Assembly (NCBI RefSeq): GCF_002001005.1
Contig: NZ_MUNX01000148.1
Coordinates: forward strand, 1-56,974
Length of the DNA: 56,974 nucleotides
Reading direction: 5' to 3'
Origin: Flavobacterium sp. A45
GTDB taxonomy: Bacteria > Bacteroidota > Bacteroidia > Flavobacteriales > Flavobacteriaceae
Part shown: piece after piece, positions 9,801 to 17,378 of the stretch
Layout: every line of letters starts with the position of its first letter
How positions within the stretch are numbered: position 1 is the stretch's first letter
Made by a program: the position numbers and the translations under genes
The notes under the pieces: model-generated
Seen by the model: only the letters and a program-made list of their open reading frames with translations
Told to the model about the DNA's origin: nothing
The model's database searches: none

Positions 9801-10228
9801 CTTGGTTCAGTTATGTAATGAACAATTATTGGCACACCAATTATAAGGCAGATCAGGAAGGAATTGTAAACTTCAAATATGCGCTCCGTCCACACGCAAC
9901 AGTAAATGATACCGAAATGGAAAAAGAAGCTTCTGAGTTTACACAACCTTTGATTGCAATGACGATTAAAGAAGATGTGAAATTGCCTTCCAACCTTTTT
10001 GAATTGACTAACACAAAAATTGTGGTGACTAGTTTAACACCAAATGAAGACGGTACAATATTGATGCGTTTGTTTAATCCAGAACAATCGGCACAACAAA
10101 CCACATTTGTATGGAAATCGTTAACTCCAAAATCCATTATCGATGTGAATACCGGAGGCGAAAAATCAAATTCATCAGAAATTAGAATGGTAGGAAGTGG
10201 CGTTTCGGAGTTTTTATTGAAGATGTAA
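6881..10228 (+). CDS. Secreted glycoside hydrolase, GH38 alpha-mannosidase-like
   Basis: This is a 1115-residue exported hydrolase with an N-terminal signal peptide ending near AQNE (residue 27). Residues about 30-285 look like beta-sandwich modules. The GH38 core starts at about 290 with the zinc motif HHSHTDIGY (His299, Asp301). The probable nucleophile is Asp416 in MISDVPGFAW, and a further zinc histidine is in HEHTWGAHNS (about 640). The C-terminal third resembles the GH38 beta-rich domains. In GH38 a retaining mechanism removes alpha-mannosyl units. The DVPGFAW form differs from the classical DPFGHS, so this is a divergent bacterial branch and the linkage cannot be assigned. The GH92 gene next door supports a mannoside target. 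Confidence 0.83.
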   Translation: MFLNKFVSASKNCFFILLVFLIQDAFAQNEVPFFGKINWINGFSKEISGENISYNSAFQDYATVALLTRNTDGNKAIEWETASVPKVVKGEYVYFGWVAGHSTGTSSGDRNFDLYVDGKKVLTFTTVPKNKNPNWVFKAEDGSALAFQQTKLDGANDSQGYAFLRLPVSKVKVGQAVHIKIVGQKQNSNDWFMTFKFAFEENVKIVPTPFLLKNGTQSLALTVLHFGKEETVKVKINDKENHTYTVKDGMNTFDVPVAAVTKEEKVKVQATVGSKVYIDDYFVVKPVMYREFHLLHHSHTDIGYSHVQPEVVKIHNKNIDDALDMIEKTKSYPEGAKFKWNVESIWVVENYLKEASPAKKEKFVAAVKNGDIFLSALYVNMLTGMSQAEEMFHYTDYAVKLRKEFGFKINSAMISDVPGFAWSTVTALSKGGVKYFSIGSNFMGLDHPYMGDRAGHFLKNWGDKPVWWTSPSGQEKVLFWAGAKGYSSWHGMQPGVIFERGSKKIADYLNELTANNYPYDMVQWRFNIIADNAAIEPNASDFVKKWNEKYASPKLILNTTEKMFETFEKKYGDKIPTVKGDLTPYWEDGAMSTAEEEGKNRVNSLRLQQLSTLYTMLNPKKYDQQNFYEAWRNIIMFHEHTWGAHNSTTEPDLPFVTEQWRIKKQFMLDADTQINALEKNLFETVNNLQSKKIAVFNTSSWKRTGLVIIETAVEGKSVKDANGNILPLQKLSNGKYAFIAKDIPAFGNATYEITNKEASALSSKFVLGENSLSNGKIEFSWDKNNGSITNLKTVSDFNYAGDFNKQGLNSYWYVPGLNPEEAQTNGNVQIKIIEKGPVMTAVSITSDAPGANKLERIISLYSGSDEVLIQNILDKKAIRTKEGVHFGYPFNSQFTKTTLDAGYGSMEFLKDQLAGSNMDYLYGRRWVDVSAGDKGIQWMLLESPLVEPNSIIDERREVVPNHKEWKKSEKPTATWFSYVMNNYWHTNYKADQEGIVNFKYALRPHATVNDTEMEKEASEFTQPLIAMTIKEDVKLPSNLFELTNTKIVVTSLTPNEDGTILMRLFNPEQSAQQTTFVWKSLTPKSIIDVNTGGEKSNSSEIRMVGSGVSEFLLKM

Positions 10229-10291
10229 AAAGTATTCAAGAGCTTAAATAAAAGCTTTAATAAAGAAATCTTAATTAGAACAAAAAGAAGT

Positions 10292-12673
10292 ATGAAAACA
10301 ATTTCAAAAATAGTATTGCTGTTCGCAATGGTGATCTCAATTTTTTCCTGTTCGAAGAAAAAAGATGATTTCAATCCTGCATCTTTGGTTGATCCGCAAA
10401 TTGGTTCGGTACATGGGCGTTGGTTTTTTTACACCCCGGCTTCTGTTCCTTTTGGTATGGCCAAATTAGCTCCACACACCAATGCTTACGGAAGCATCGG
10501 AAGCTGGGAACCTTGTGGCTATGATGACCGTCACAACTCGATTGAAGGTTTTGGGCATTTTCATGAATTCCAAATCGGAGGATTGGTGGCTATGCCGGTA
10601 ACTGGGAAATTGCAAACCATACCTGGAACTTTGGAAAAACCGGAAACGGGTTATCGATCTGTTTTTGACAAACAGGACGAACATGCTGAGCCCGGTTATT
10701 ATTCGGTTTTCCTGAAAGAATACGGAATCAAAGCCGAGTTGACGGCTACCGAAAGAGTTGGTTTTCACCGATACACTTTCCCGGAATCTACAGCATCGCG
10801 TATTATTTTCGATATTGGACACCGTCAGGGGGAAAGCAGTGGAGTGACTGAAGCTACTATGAAACTTTCAGGCAAAAATAGTTTGGAAGGAACAATAGAA
10901 ACGTATCCTGAGTATTTGAAATTCTGTGATCCTGAAAAACGCGTTAAAATGTATTTTGTGATTCAGATGAACAAAACACCAGAATCTTACGGTTCTTTTG
11001 TGGAAGACAAAACTTTTAACAACCAGGCTTCAACCAAAGGAATTGGAAACGGAATGTATGTGAATTTCTCGACTAAAAAAGGTGAAGTTGTAGAAATGCA
11101 GGTGGGACTATCTTACACAAGTATTGAAAATGCAAAACTGAATCTGAAAACCGAAGCAGAAGGTCAGACTTTTGATGCGGTTAAAGCAACAGCTCACGAA
11201 AAATGGAATGAAAAATTAGGACGAATCAAAGTTGAAACCAAAGACAGCATCAACAAAGTAAAATTCTATACTGGTTTGTACCATGCTCTTTTGGGTCGTG
11301 GATTGGCAAGCGACGTGGACGGAAGTTACCCAAGACATGATGGCAAGATTGGACATATTCCTTTGGACGAAAAAGGAAAACCAAAATACAATCACTACAA
11401 TACGGATGGAATTTGGGGAGGATTTTGGAATTTGGGTCAACTTTGGGCATTGGCTTACCCTGATTATTTGAGTGAATACATTCAATCGAATATTGATTTT
11501 GCAAAAGAAACAGGTTGGTTACACGATGGTGTGGCTGCAGGTGCACATTCCAATGGTGTACAAACGAACTGTTTCGGTTTGATGATTGCATCGACTTATA
11601 ATAGCGGTATCCGCGATTTTAATGTGGAGGAAGCGTATAACATTGCCTATAAAAACGAAACGGGATATAGCAATCGACCGTTCGGTTCAGGAAAATATGA
11701 TTTGGCTTATTTTGTGAAAAATGGGTATATACCTTCGAAGGATACTGTTCTGTCAAATGGATGGAAATTTAATTTTGGTGCATCGCATACTCTTGAATTT
11801 GCCTATACTTCTTATGGCGTTTCTCAATTTGCGAAAGCTTTGGGCAAAAAAGCAGATTATGAAAAACTGATGAAACAGGCCGGTAATTGGAAAAACATAT
11901 TCGATCCGGAAACCAAATTCATTCGTCCACGATACGAAGACGGTAAATTTATAGAAAACTTCGACCCAATGCAGGCTTGGAGAGGTTTTCAAGAGGCCAA
12001 CGGTTATCAATATACTTGGTATGTGCCACAAGATCCAGCGGGATTAATCAAAATTCTGGGGTTGGATTTGTTTAACAAACGTTTGGAAACGACATTTAAT
12101 GAAAGCCAAAAATCTACTTTCGGAGGTGGAAAAGGAATAGACAGTTTCTCTGGATTGGAAAAACTGTACAATCATGGAAACCAGCCTTGTTTGCACCATT
12201 CTTTCTTGTTTAATTATTCTGGAAAACCTTGGCTGACGCAAAAATGGTCGCGCACGATTTGTGACGAATTTTACGGGGCTGAACCGCTTCACGGTTATGG
12301 ATTTGGTCAGGATGAAGATCAAGGACAATTAGGAGCTTGGTATGTTATGGCTTCTATAGGATTGTTTGATGTTCAGGGACATGCAGCCATGAATCCAACG
12401 TTCCAATTCGGAAGTCCATTATTTGATAAAGTAACGATTAAACTGGATGAAAAATATTATAAAGGCGAAGAATTGGTGATTGAAACCAAAAACAATTCGA
12501 AGAAAAACAGGTATATTCAATCGGCATCTTTCAATGGTGAAAATGAGGATAATGCCTGGATTTACCGCAAAAAACTAACGGATGGTGGAATCTTGATTTT
12601 TGATATGGGAGCCAATCCTAATACCAAATGGGGAGTGAAAACACCACCGCCATCGATGAGCACAAGTAAATAA
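10292..12673 (+). CDS. GH92-family alpha-mannosidase lipoprotein
   Basis: This 793-residue hydrolase has a lipoprotein signal (VISIFSC, Cys20), so it is probably anchored on the periplasmic or outer-membrane face. GH92 features in order are VDPQIGSVHG, the SVPFGMAKLAP segment, GFGHFHEFQIGG, Glu568 in FQEANGYQYTW (the expected general acid), and the Asp674-Glu675-Asp676 motif in GQDEDQGQLGAWY (the expected base region, calcium-assisted). GH92 enzymes are inverting exo-alpha-mannosidases. Where many members read GNEPSHH, this one reads GNQPCLHH (629-636), so its linkage preference may differ from classical alpha-1,2-mannosidases. It lies 63 bp after GH38 and 15 bp before the next hydrolase, in one operon. 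Confidence 0.9.
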   Translation: MKTISKIVLLFAMVISIFSCSKKKDDFNPASLVDPQIGSVHGRWFFYTPASVPFGMAKLAPHTNAYGSIGSWEPCGYDDRHNSIEGFGHFHEFQIGGLVAMPVTGKLQTIPGTLEKPETGYRSVFDKQDEHAEPGYYSVFLKEYGIKAELTATERVGFHRYTFPESTASRIIFDIGHRQGESSGVTEATMKLSGKNSLEGTIETYPEYLKFCDPEKRVKMYFVIQMNKTPESYGSFVEDKTFNNQASTKGIGNGMYVNFSTKKGEVVEMQVGLSYTSIENAKLNLKTEAEGQTFDAVKATAHEKWNEKLGRIKVETKDSINKVKFYTGLYHALLGRGLASDVDGSYPRHDGKIGHIPLDEKGKPKYNHYNTDGIWGGFWNLGQLWALAYPDYLSEYIQSNIDFAKETGWLHDGVAAGAHSNGVQTNCFGLMIASTYNSGIRDFNVEEAYNIAYKNETGYSNRPFGSGKYDLAYFVKNGYIPSKDTVLSNGWKFNFGASHTLEFAYTSYGVSQFAKALGKKADYEKLMKQAGNWKNIFDPETKFIRPRYEDGKFIENFDPMQAWRGFQEANGYQYTWYVPQDPAGLIKILGLDLFNKRLETTFNESQKSTFGGGKGIDSFSGLEKLYNHGNQPCLHHSFLFNYSGKPWLTQKWSRTICDEFYGAEPLHGYGFGQDEDQGQLGAWYVMASIGLFDVQGHAAMNPTFQFGSPLFDKVTIKLDEKYYKGEELVIETKNNSKKNRYIQSASFNGENEDNAWIYRKKLTDGGILIFDMGANPNTKWGVKTPPPSMSTSK

Positions 12674-12688
12674 TTCAAATTTGATAGA

Positions 12689-13981
12689 ATGAAAAATATA
12701 TTTTCGTCAGTACTGGCTTTAGCATTTACACTGACAGTTTCGGCCCAACAAAAAACGGAAATTGATAAAAAATTGTCGGAGAAAATAAAAAACGATTCCT
12801 ATATGCCTTTTGTGAAAAACAAGGCTTTGGAAGTGATGAAAACTGGGGTTAATGCAGGTGATGGTTACCGTGAAGTATGGATTCGCGATTATAATACTTT
12901 TATCGAATTGGCGGCACAAGTCACTAAAAAGGAAGATATAAAAGAAAATCTTTTGGTGTTTTTTAGAATGCAGGGTGAGGATGGGAACATTATTGACGGT
13001 TATACACCTAAAGAAAAAATTGGAGCGGGTGAAACTGATTTTTCTTATTCAAAATTAGAACCAAGATACGCTGCCCATAAGAATACCGTAGAAACGGATC
13101 AAGAAACATCATTGGTGCAAGCGGTTTATAAATACATTAAATTGACCGGTGATACATCAATTTTGAATGAAAAAGTTGGAGATAAAACCGTTGCTAAAAG
13201 GTTGGAATGGTCAATGGATTTCCTCATGCAACACCGATACACCAAAAAATACGGACTAATTACAGGTGCAACCACAGCCGACTGGGGCGATGTACAACCG
13301 GAGCCGGGTTACGGAGTTGATGTTGACGGGAACACACACGTAGCTTGTGATATTTATGATAACGCAATGTTTGTCATGGCCTTGGACAATATGATTGAAA
13401 TAATTCCTGCAACTAAAACGAAATGGGGTAAAATCAAAATGCAAGTGGCCAAAAACTGCCGTACGTATCTTTGGGATGCCAAAAGACAAAAGTTCATTCC
13501 GCACTTGTATTTGAACGGATCGCCATTCCCTGCCGATTTTGACGAAAATAATATTTTCTATTTTGGAGGAACAACTGTGGCAATGGAAGCGGGATTGTTG
13601 AGCAAGGCAGAAGTAAAAACCTCATTGGACGAAATGGTAAAAAGAGTAAAAGAAGCGGGAGCACCATCTATAGGTTTGACGCTTTATCCTCCTTATCCTA
13701 ACGGTTATTTCGTGAACAAAATCATGAATCCGGTGTACAGTTACCAAAATGGAGGTGACTGGACTTGGTTTGGAGGCAGAACAATTCAACAATTAATCAA
13801 GTACGGTTATGTTGAAGAAGCTTACAGAGAAATACAACCGATGCTGAAACGTGTGAAAGACAACAATGGTTTCTTCGAATGGTATTCGATAAAAAATGAG
13901 CCTAGAGGTTCGGGGACTTTCAGAGGAGAAGCGGGAGTTTTATATACTGCTATCGTGATGTTTGAAAATCTGAATAAATAA
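12689..13981 (+). CDS. Secreted six-hairpin (alpha/alpha barrel) glycosidase-like protein
   Basis: This 430-residue protein has a clear signal peptide (cleavage near VSAQQ, residue 20) and a helical-repeat layout typical of (alpha/alpha)6-barrel glycosidases. Motifs that look functional are GDGYREVWIRDYNTF (about 57-71), VETDQETSLV, a TTADWGDVQPEPG loop, and NGGDWTWFGGR with FEWYSIKNEPRG near the end. These acidic and aromatic positions resemble amylo-alpha-1,6-glucosidase or GH63/GH37-like folds, but I cannot name the family. It is the last gene before a strong terminator and follows two mannosidases, so an alpha-mannoside or alpha-glucoside substrate is plausible by context only. Confidence 0.65.
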   Translation: MKNIFSSVLALAFTLTVSAQQKTEIDKKLSEKIKNDSYMPFVKNKALEVMKTGVNAGDGYREVWIRDYNTFIELAAQVTKKEDIKENLLVFFRMQGEDGNIIDGYTPKEKIGAGETDFSYSKLEPRYAAHKNTVETDQETSLVQAVYKYIKLTGDTSILNEKVGDKTVAKRLEWSMDFLMQHRYTKKYGLITGATTADWGDVQPEPGYGVDVDGNTHVACDIYDNAMFVMALDNMIEIIPATKTKWGKIKMQVAKNCRTYLWDAKRQKFIPHLYLNGSPFPADFDENNIFYFGGTTVAMEAGLLSKAEVKTSLDEMVKRVKEAGAPSIGLTLYPPYPNGYFVNKIMNPVYSYQNGGDWTWFGGRTIQQLIKYGYVEEAYREIQPMLKRVKDNNGFFEWYSIKNEPRGSGTFRGEAGVLYTAIVMFENLNK

Positions 13982-13994
13982 AAGAATTGAAAGG

Positions 13995-14034
13995 GATGAA
14001 GTTGGTTTTAACGTTAATCAACTTCATCTTTTTT
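13995..14034 (+). terminator. Intrinsic terminator after the mannoside operon
   Basis: A perfect 10-bp stem (GATGAAGTTG at 13995-14004 with CAACTTCATC at 14019-14028) encloses a 14-nt loop and runs into six T residues. It lies 14 nt after the stop codon of the six-hairpin gene and ends the transcription unit that starts at the GntR gene. Confidence 0.9.
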
Positions 14035-14203
14035 GTTTTCATATCAACTAATCAAAAACCAAATGAAATCGCCAATAACAACAAGTTTTCGTAAGCAATT
14101 GAATAATCATCGAATTCCGATGAAATTGAACTGTTGTGAGATAAACACCAATAAATATAAAGGCGATAACATATATGACCTCTGATAAATAAATTTTACA
14201 TAT

Positions 14204-16453
14204 ATGAAAAAAAGTATAAACCAATTAATAGACGCAGCCGGTTTCAAAATTTTGCTCTTTTTGCTACTGACGAGTTTTCAGTTTAATTCTTATGGTAAGT
14301 CAATTCCGCTTGTGGCAAATGGCAAGAGCGATTATGTTATTGTAATTTCAGCCAAGGAAAATGAGTCAGAAAAACAAGCAGCTTTGCTTTTGCAAAAGCA
14401 TATTTTCAAAATTTCGGGTTATGAACCTCCCATTTCAAGCCAATTGGGTAAAGGGAAAAAAGCAATTTACATCAATGTTTCAAAGGCAATTAAGAATCCT
14501 GATGGATTTTCGATAAAGACGAAAAATGATGCAGTTTATATTGAAGGAGGAAACAAAAAAGGGTGTATTTATGGAGTTGTAACATTGCTTGAAAAATATA
14601 TGGGCTGTCGTTATTATAGTTCAACATATTCAGTAATTCCTTCTACAAAAAGCATCAATTTGCCTGAGATTGATTTGAAGGACGAACCAAAAAATGATTG
14701 CCGTATTGTTTATATCGTTGATAAAGTGGGGCAAGAGTTTTTGGATTGGAACCGACTCAATACCGTTGATGAAATTTTTGCAAAAGGGTATTATGTGCAC
14801 ACTTTTGAGAAATTGGTTCCGTGGAAGGAATATTTTAAAACCAATCCGGAATATTTTTCTGAAATGAATGGCAGAAGAAATATCGATCAGTTGTGTTTGT
14901 CGAATCCCGAAGTTTTAAAACTGACTATCGATAAACTGAAAAAAGAAATGGCGCTTCAGCCGAATGAGGAATATTGGTCGGTGAGCCAGAATGATAATTT
15001 TTCGTATTGCCAATGTGAAAAATGTAATAAGATTATCGCCGAGGAAGGAAGTCCTTCAGGACCAATTATCCGTTTTGTAAATGAAGTGGCCGAACAATTT
15101 CCTGATAAAATCATCTCGACTTTGGCTTATGAATATTCTCGAAAAGCGCCAATCGTTACAAAACCTGCCAAAAATGTTCAGGTGATGTTGTGTACAATCG
15201 AATTGAATCGAAGCAAGTCAATTGAAGAAGATAAAGGAAGCGAATCGTTTAAGAATGATATCATTGAATGGGGGAAAATCTGTAATCATATTTATTTGTG
15301 GGATTACAATATCGATTTTGCCAATTCAGTGAGTCCTTTTCCTAATCTACACGTGTTGCAACCGAACATTCAGTTTTTTGTAAAGAATCATGTTTCTGCC
15401 CATTTTCAGCAAGCCAATGCTTCGGTGGGTTCTGAATTCTCTGAGCTGAAAGTCTATTTGCTTTCCCGTTTGTTGTGGAATCCAGATGCTAATGTGGCTC
15501 AAATTACGGGCGAATTTTTGAACGGTTATTACGGTAAAGCAGCTCCTTGGATTAAAAAATATATTGAAAAATTGGAAAGTGAATTGAAGAAAAGCGGTGA
15601 CGGACTTGATATTTACGGGCATCCGACAAGTCATCAGAACACTTTTTTGTCACAGGCCAATATCAATGAATATAATGCCTTCTTTGATAACGCCGAGAAG
15701 GCTGCCAAGAGTGATGCCACTCAGTTATTACATGTGAAAGTGGCGCGATTGCCGTTGCAGTTTGCCATTATGGAAATCGGAAAAAATGATATGTTCGGAC
15801 CACGAGGTTGGTATTCGGAGAAAAACGGAGAGTACATCGTGATTCCTGAAAAAGTGCAAATGATTGAAGATTTCTATTCGGTTTGTCAGCAGGCCAATGT
15901 AGATCATTTGAATGAATCGGGGCTGACTCCCAAATCGTATTACGAAAGCACCAAACGATTTATTGATGTGCAGGTGAAAGGAAATTTTTCTTTTAAGAAA
16001 AAAATAATCTCAAGCGAGTCTTCGTCACCTCAATACAGCAAAGGTGATTTGGCTTATCTGACCAATGGAGTGAGAGGAGACAGTAATTACAAAGTACATT
16101 GGTTGGGTTGGAACGGAACCGATTTTAGTTTAACGCTCGATTTGGAGAAAACAGTTCAGGCAAAAACAATTGAAATAAGTTCGCTTTGGGATGCCAAAAG
16201 CTGGATTCTTCATTCTGCTGGTATTCGTTGTCTGGTTTCAGAAGATGGAAAAGATTTTACAGAGGTAGGCAATGAATTGACCGAAGGTAATCAGGAAAAA
16301 GCAGAAGTAAATAAAGTTTTTGCTTTTAAAGCGCCACAAAAAGAGATTCGCTATGTAAGATTTGAAATAAAAGGAACGAAACTGTTACCGGAATGGCATC
16401 CTTCTGCAGGATCAAAATCGTGGGTGTTTATAGATGAAATTGTAGTGCGATAG
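14204..16453 (+). CDS. DUF4838-type glycan-associated protein with C-terminal F5/8C (discoidin) domain
   Basis: This 749-residue exported protein has a hydrophobic signal segment at about 13-33 (ILLFLLLTSFQ). Residues about 35-150 resemble the alpha-glucuronidase/GH20-type N-terminal domain. About 165-450 match the DUF4838 type, seen as WSVSQNDNFSYCQCEKC, followed by a helical region to about 600. About 615-749 form an F5/8C carbohydrate-binding-like sandwich. DUF4838 is thought to be related to GH67-like catalytic barrels; no activity can be assigned here. A strong terminator lies on each side (13995-14034 and 16591-16626), so this looks like a single-gene unit between the mannose block and susC. 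A candidate promoter in the 222-bp upstream gap was not clear. Confidence 0.78.
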   Translation: MKKSINQLIDAAGFKILLFLLLTSFQFNSYGKSIPLVANGKSDYVIVISAKENESEKQAALLLQKHIFKISGYEPPISSQLGKGKKAIYINVSKAIKNPDGFSIKTKNDAVYIEGGNKKGCIYGVVTLLEKYMGCRYYSSTYSVIPSTKSINLPEIDLKDEPKNDCRIVYIVDKVGQEFLDWNRLNTVDEIFAKGYYVHTFEKLVPWKEYFKTNPEYFSEMNGRRNIDQLCLSNPEVLKLTIDKLKKEMALQPNEEYWSVSQNDNFSYCQCEKCNKIIAEEGSPSGPIIRFVNEVAEQFPDKIISTLAYEYSRKAPIVTKPAKNVQVMLCTIELNRSKSIEEDKGSESFKNDIIEWGKICNHIYLWDYNIDFANSVSPFPNLHVLQPNIQFFVKNHVSAHFQQANASVGSEFSELKVYLLSRLLWNPDANVAQITGEFLNGYYGKAAPWIKKYIEKLESELKKSGDGLDIYGHPTSHQNTFLSQANINEYNAFFDNAEKAAKSDATQLLHVKVARLPLQFAIMEIGKNDMFGPRGWYSEKNGEYIVIPEKVQMIEDFYSVCQQANVDHLNESGLTPKSYYESTKRFIDVQVKGNFSFKKKIISSESSSPQYSKGDLAYLTNGVRGDSNYKVHWLGWNGTDFSLTLDLEKTVQAKTIEISSLWDAKSWILHSAGIRCLVSEDGKDFTEVGNELTEGNQEKAEVNKVFAFKAPQKEIRYVRFEIKGTKLLPEWHPSAGSKSWVFIDEIVVR

Positions 16454-16590
16454 TTCTTTTTGAAGCATCTAGGCGTGTATCAACTATCAAGAGGAAATCA
16501 GAAAATATTATTTTGATAACTCCAATTTTTGATGATTTGATGATTTACTTTTTCATACAGTAATACAAAATTTATAGCTTTTGCTCATTT

Positions 16591-16630
16591 CGCCCTAGAA
16601 AAAATTAACTCCTTTTTTCTAGGGCGTTTT
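16591..16630 (+). terminator. Strong intrinsic terminator after the DUF4838 gene
   Basis: A perfect 14-bp stem (CGCCCTAGAAAAAA at 16591-16604 with TTTTTTCTAGGGCG at 16613-16626) has an 8-nt loop and is followed by TTTTGTTG. It insulates the susC promoter region from upstream transcription. Confidence 0.92.
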
Positions 16631-17071
16631 GTTGTGTGCAAATTTCTTCTTTGTTTCTATTTCGTAAGTTAAAATCAGTTTGAAGGTATTATTTGTAGAT
16701 CTAGTTGCTGTTGCTTGTTTTTTACCTTGAGATCTGTAATATCTATTTTGCATTTTACATGTTATAATAAATTAATAAAAAAGCATTTTGTACTAAAATT
16801 CAGAATTGAATTCTTTTGAGTTAGCTTCGGTGAATCGTAAGTTATTTTTTAATTTATCCTTTATTGAGATTAATAATTTTATTATAATACTATTTTTTTT
16901 CTAATGTTTAGTTGTCAATTTTTTAAAACAAACCTATTAATTACTAATAATTCTATTATTGGGTCGGTAATCAATAGTGATTTGGAAAAACTTTTTTTGT
17001 ATTAAAGCGAATGGATAGTGTTTTTTTGTGAATAAAATAGTTTTATTATTTATTTTAATAATAGTAATATA

Positions 17072-17130
17072 GTCCATCATAATAATTAAATACACTATTT
17101 TTTTTAAGTAAGGCATGAAATATGTTTGTT
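17072..17130 (+). promoter_or_regulatory. susC promoter with upstream operator-like element (copy 1)
   Basis: TATGTTTG at 17121-17128 matches the -7 consensus TAnnTTTG. The 28 bp at 17072-17099 (beginning GTCCAT, ending ACTATT) match 24 of 28 bases with 23979-24006. The distance to the -7 element is the same in both copies (49 nt from GTCC to TA). No good -33 TTG is seen, which fits an activator-dependent promoter. The nearby AraC protein is the natural candidate activator; that is inference. Confidence 0.65.
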
Positions 17131-17233
17131 AAATATTAATAGATATTACGATTTCGTTAACAGCTGCAAGAAAGATGAATTCTGGATTTGATATTTATTT
17201 GGTATATAGTAACAAATGTGAGTCTTTTTGGTA

Positions 17234-17257
17234 CGTTGTTTGAATTATTTAACAACG
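17234..17257 (+). promoter_or_regulatory. Hairpin in the susC 5' leader
   Basis: CGTTGTT (17234-17240) pairs with AACAACG (17251-17257) across a 10-nt loop, within the predicted leader and about 120 nt before the susC start. It has no T-run, so it is not a terminator. It could affect mRNA stability or translation. Confidence 0.4.
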
Positions 17258-17378
17258 CCAAATGGTTTTTAAAAAACGGCCTATGATTAAAGATTGAATT
17301 TATGATGATGGTTTGTTTCGGGCAAATCAAGATTTTTAAATATTTTATTTCCAAAAACTAGAACTAATTATTATTTGT

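Larger units (their letters stand above)
16631..17378. other. Long AT-rich gap and leader region upstream of susC
   Basis: No convincing gene lies here. After the 16591 terminator come about 440 bp of very AT-rich sequence, then the promoter/operator at 17072-17130 and an apparent untranslated leader of about 245 nt before the susC start. One clear hairpin lies in that leader (17234-17257). A 65-codon ORF on the - strand (17157-17354) has no recognisable protein character and I treat it as chance. Confidence 0.6.

Noticed and set aside
14069..14144. Long imperfect inverted repeat with ACAAC/GTTGT arms before the DUF4838 gene as an operator
   Set aside because: The arms are far apart with mismatches and there is no matching site elsewhere in the window.
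17157..17354. 65-codon - strand ORF in the susC leader
   Set aside because: It lies in AT-rich leader DNA and has no protein character or promoter; an antisense RNA there is possible but unsupported.
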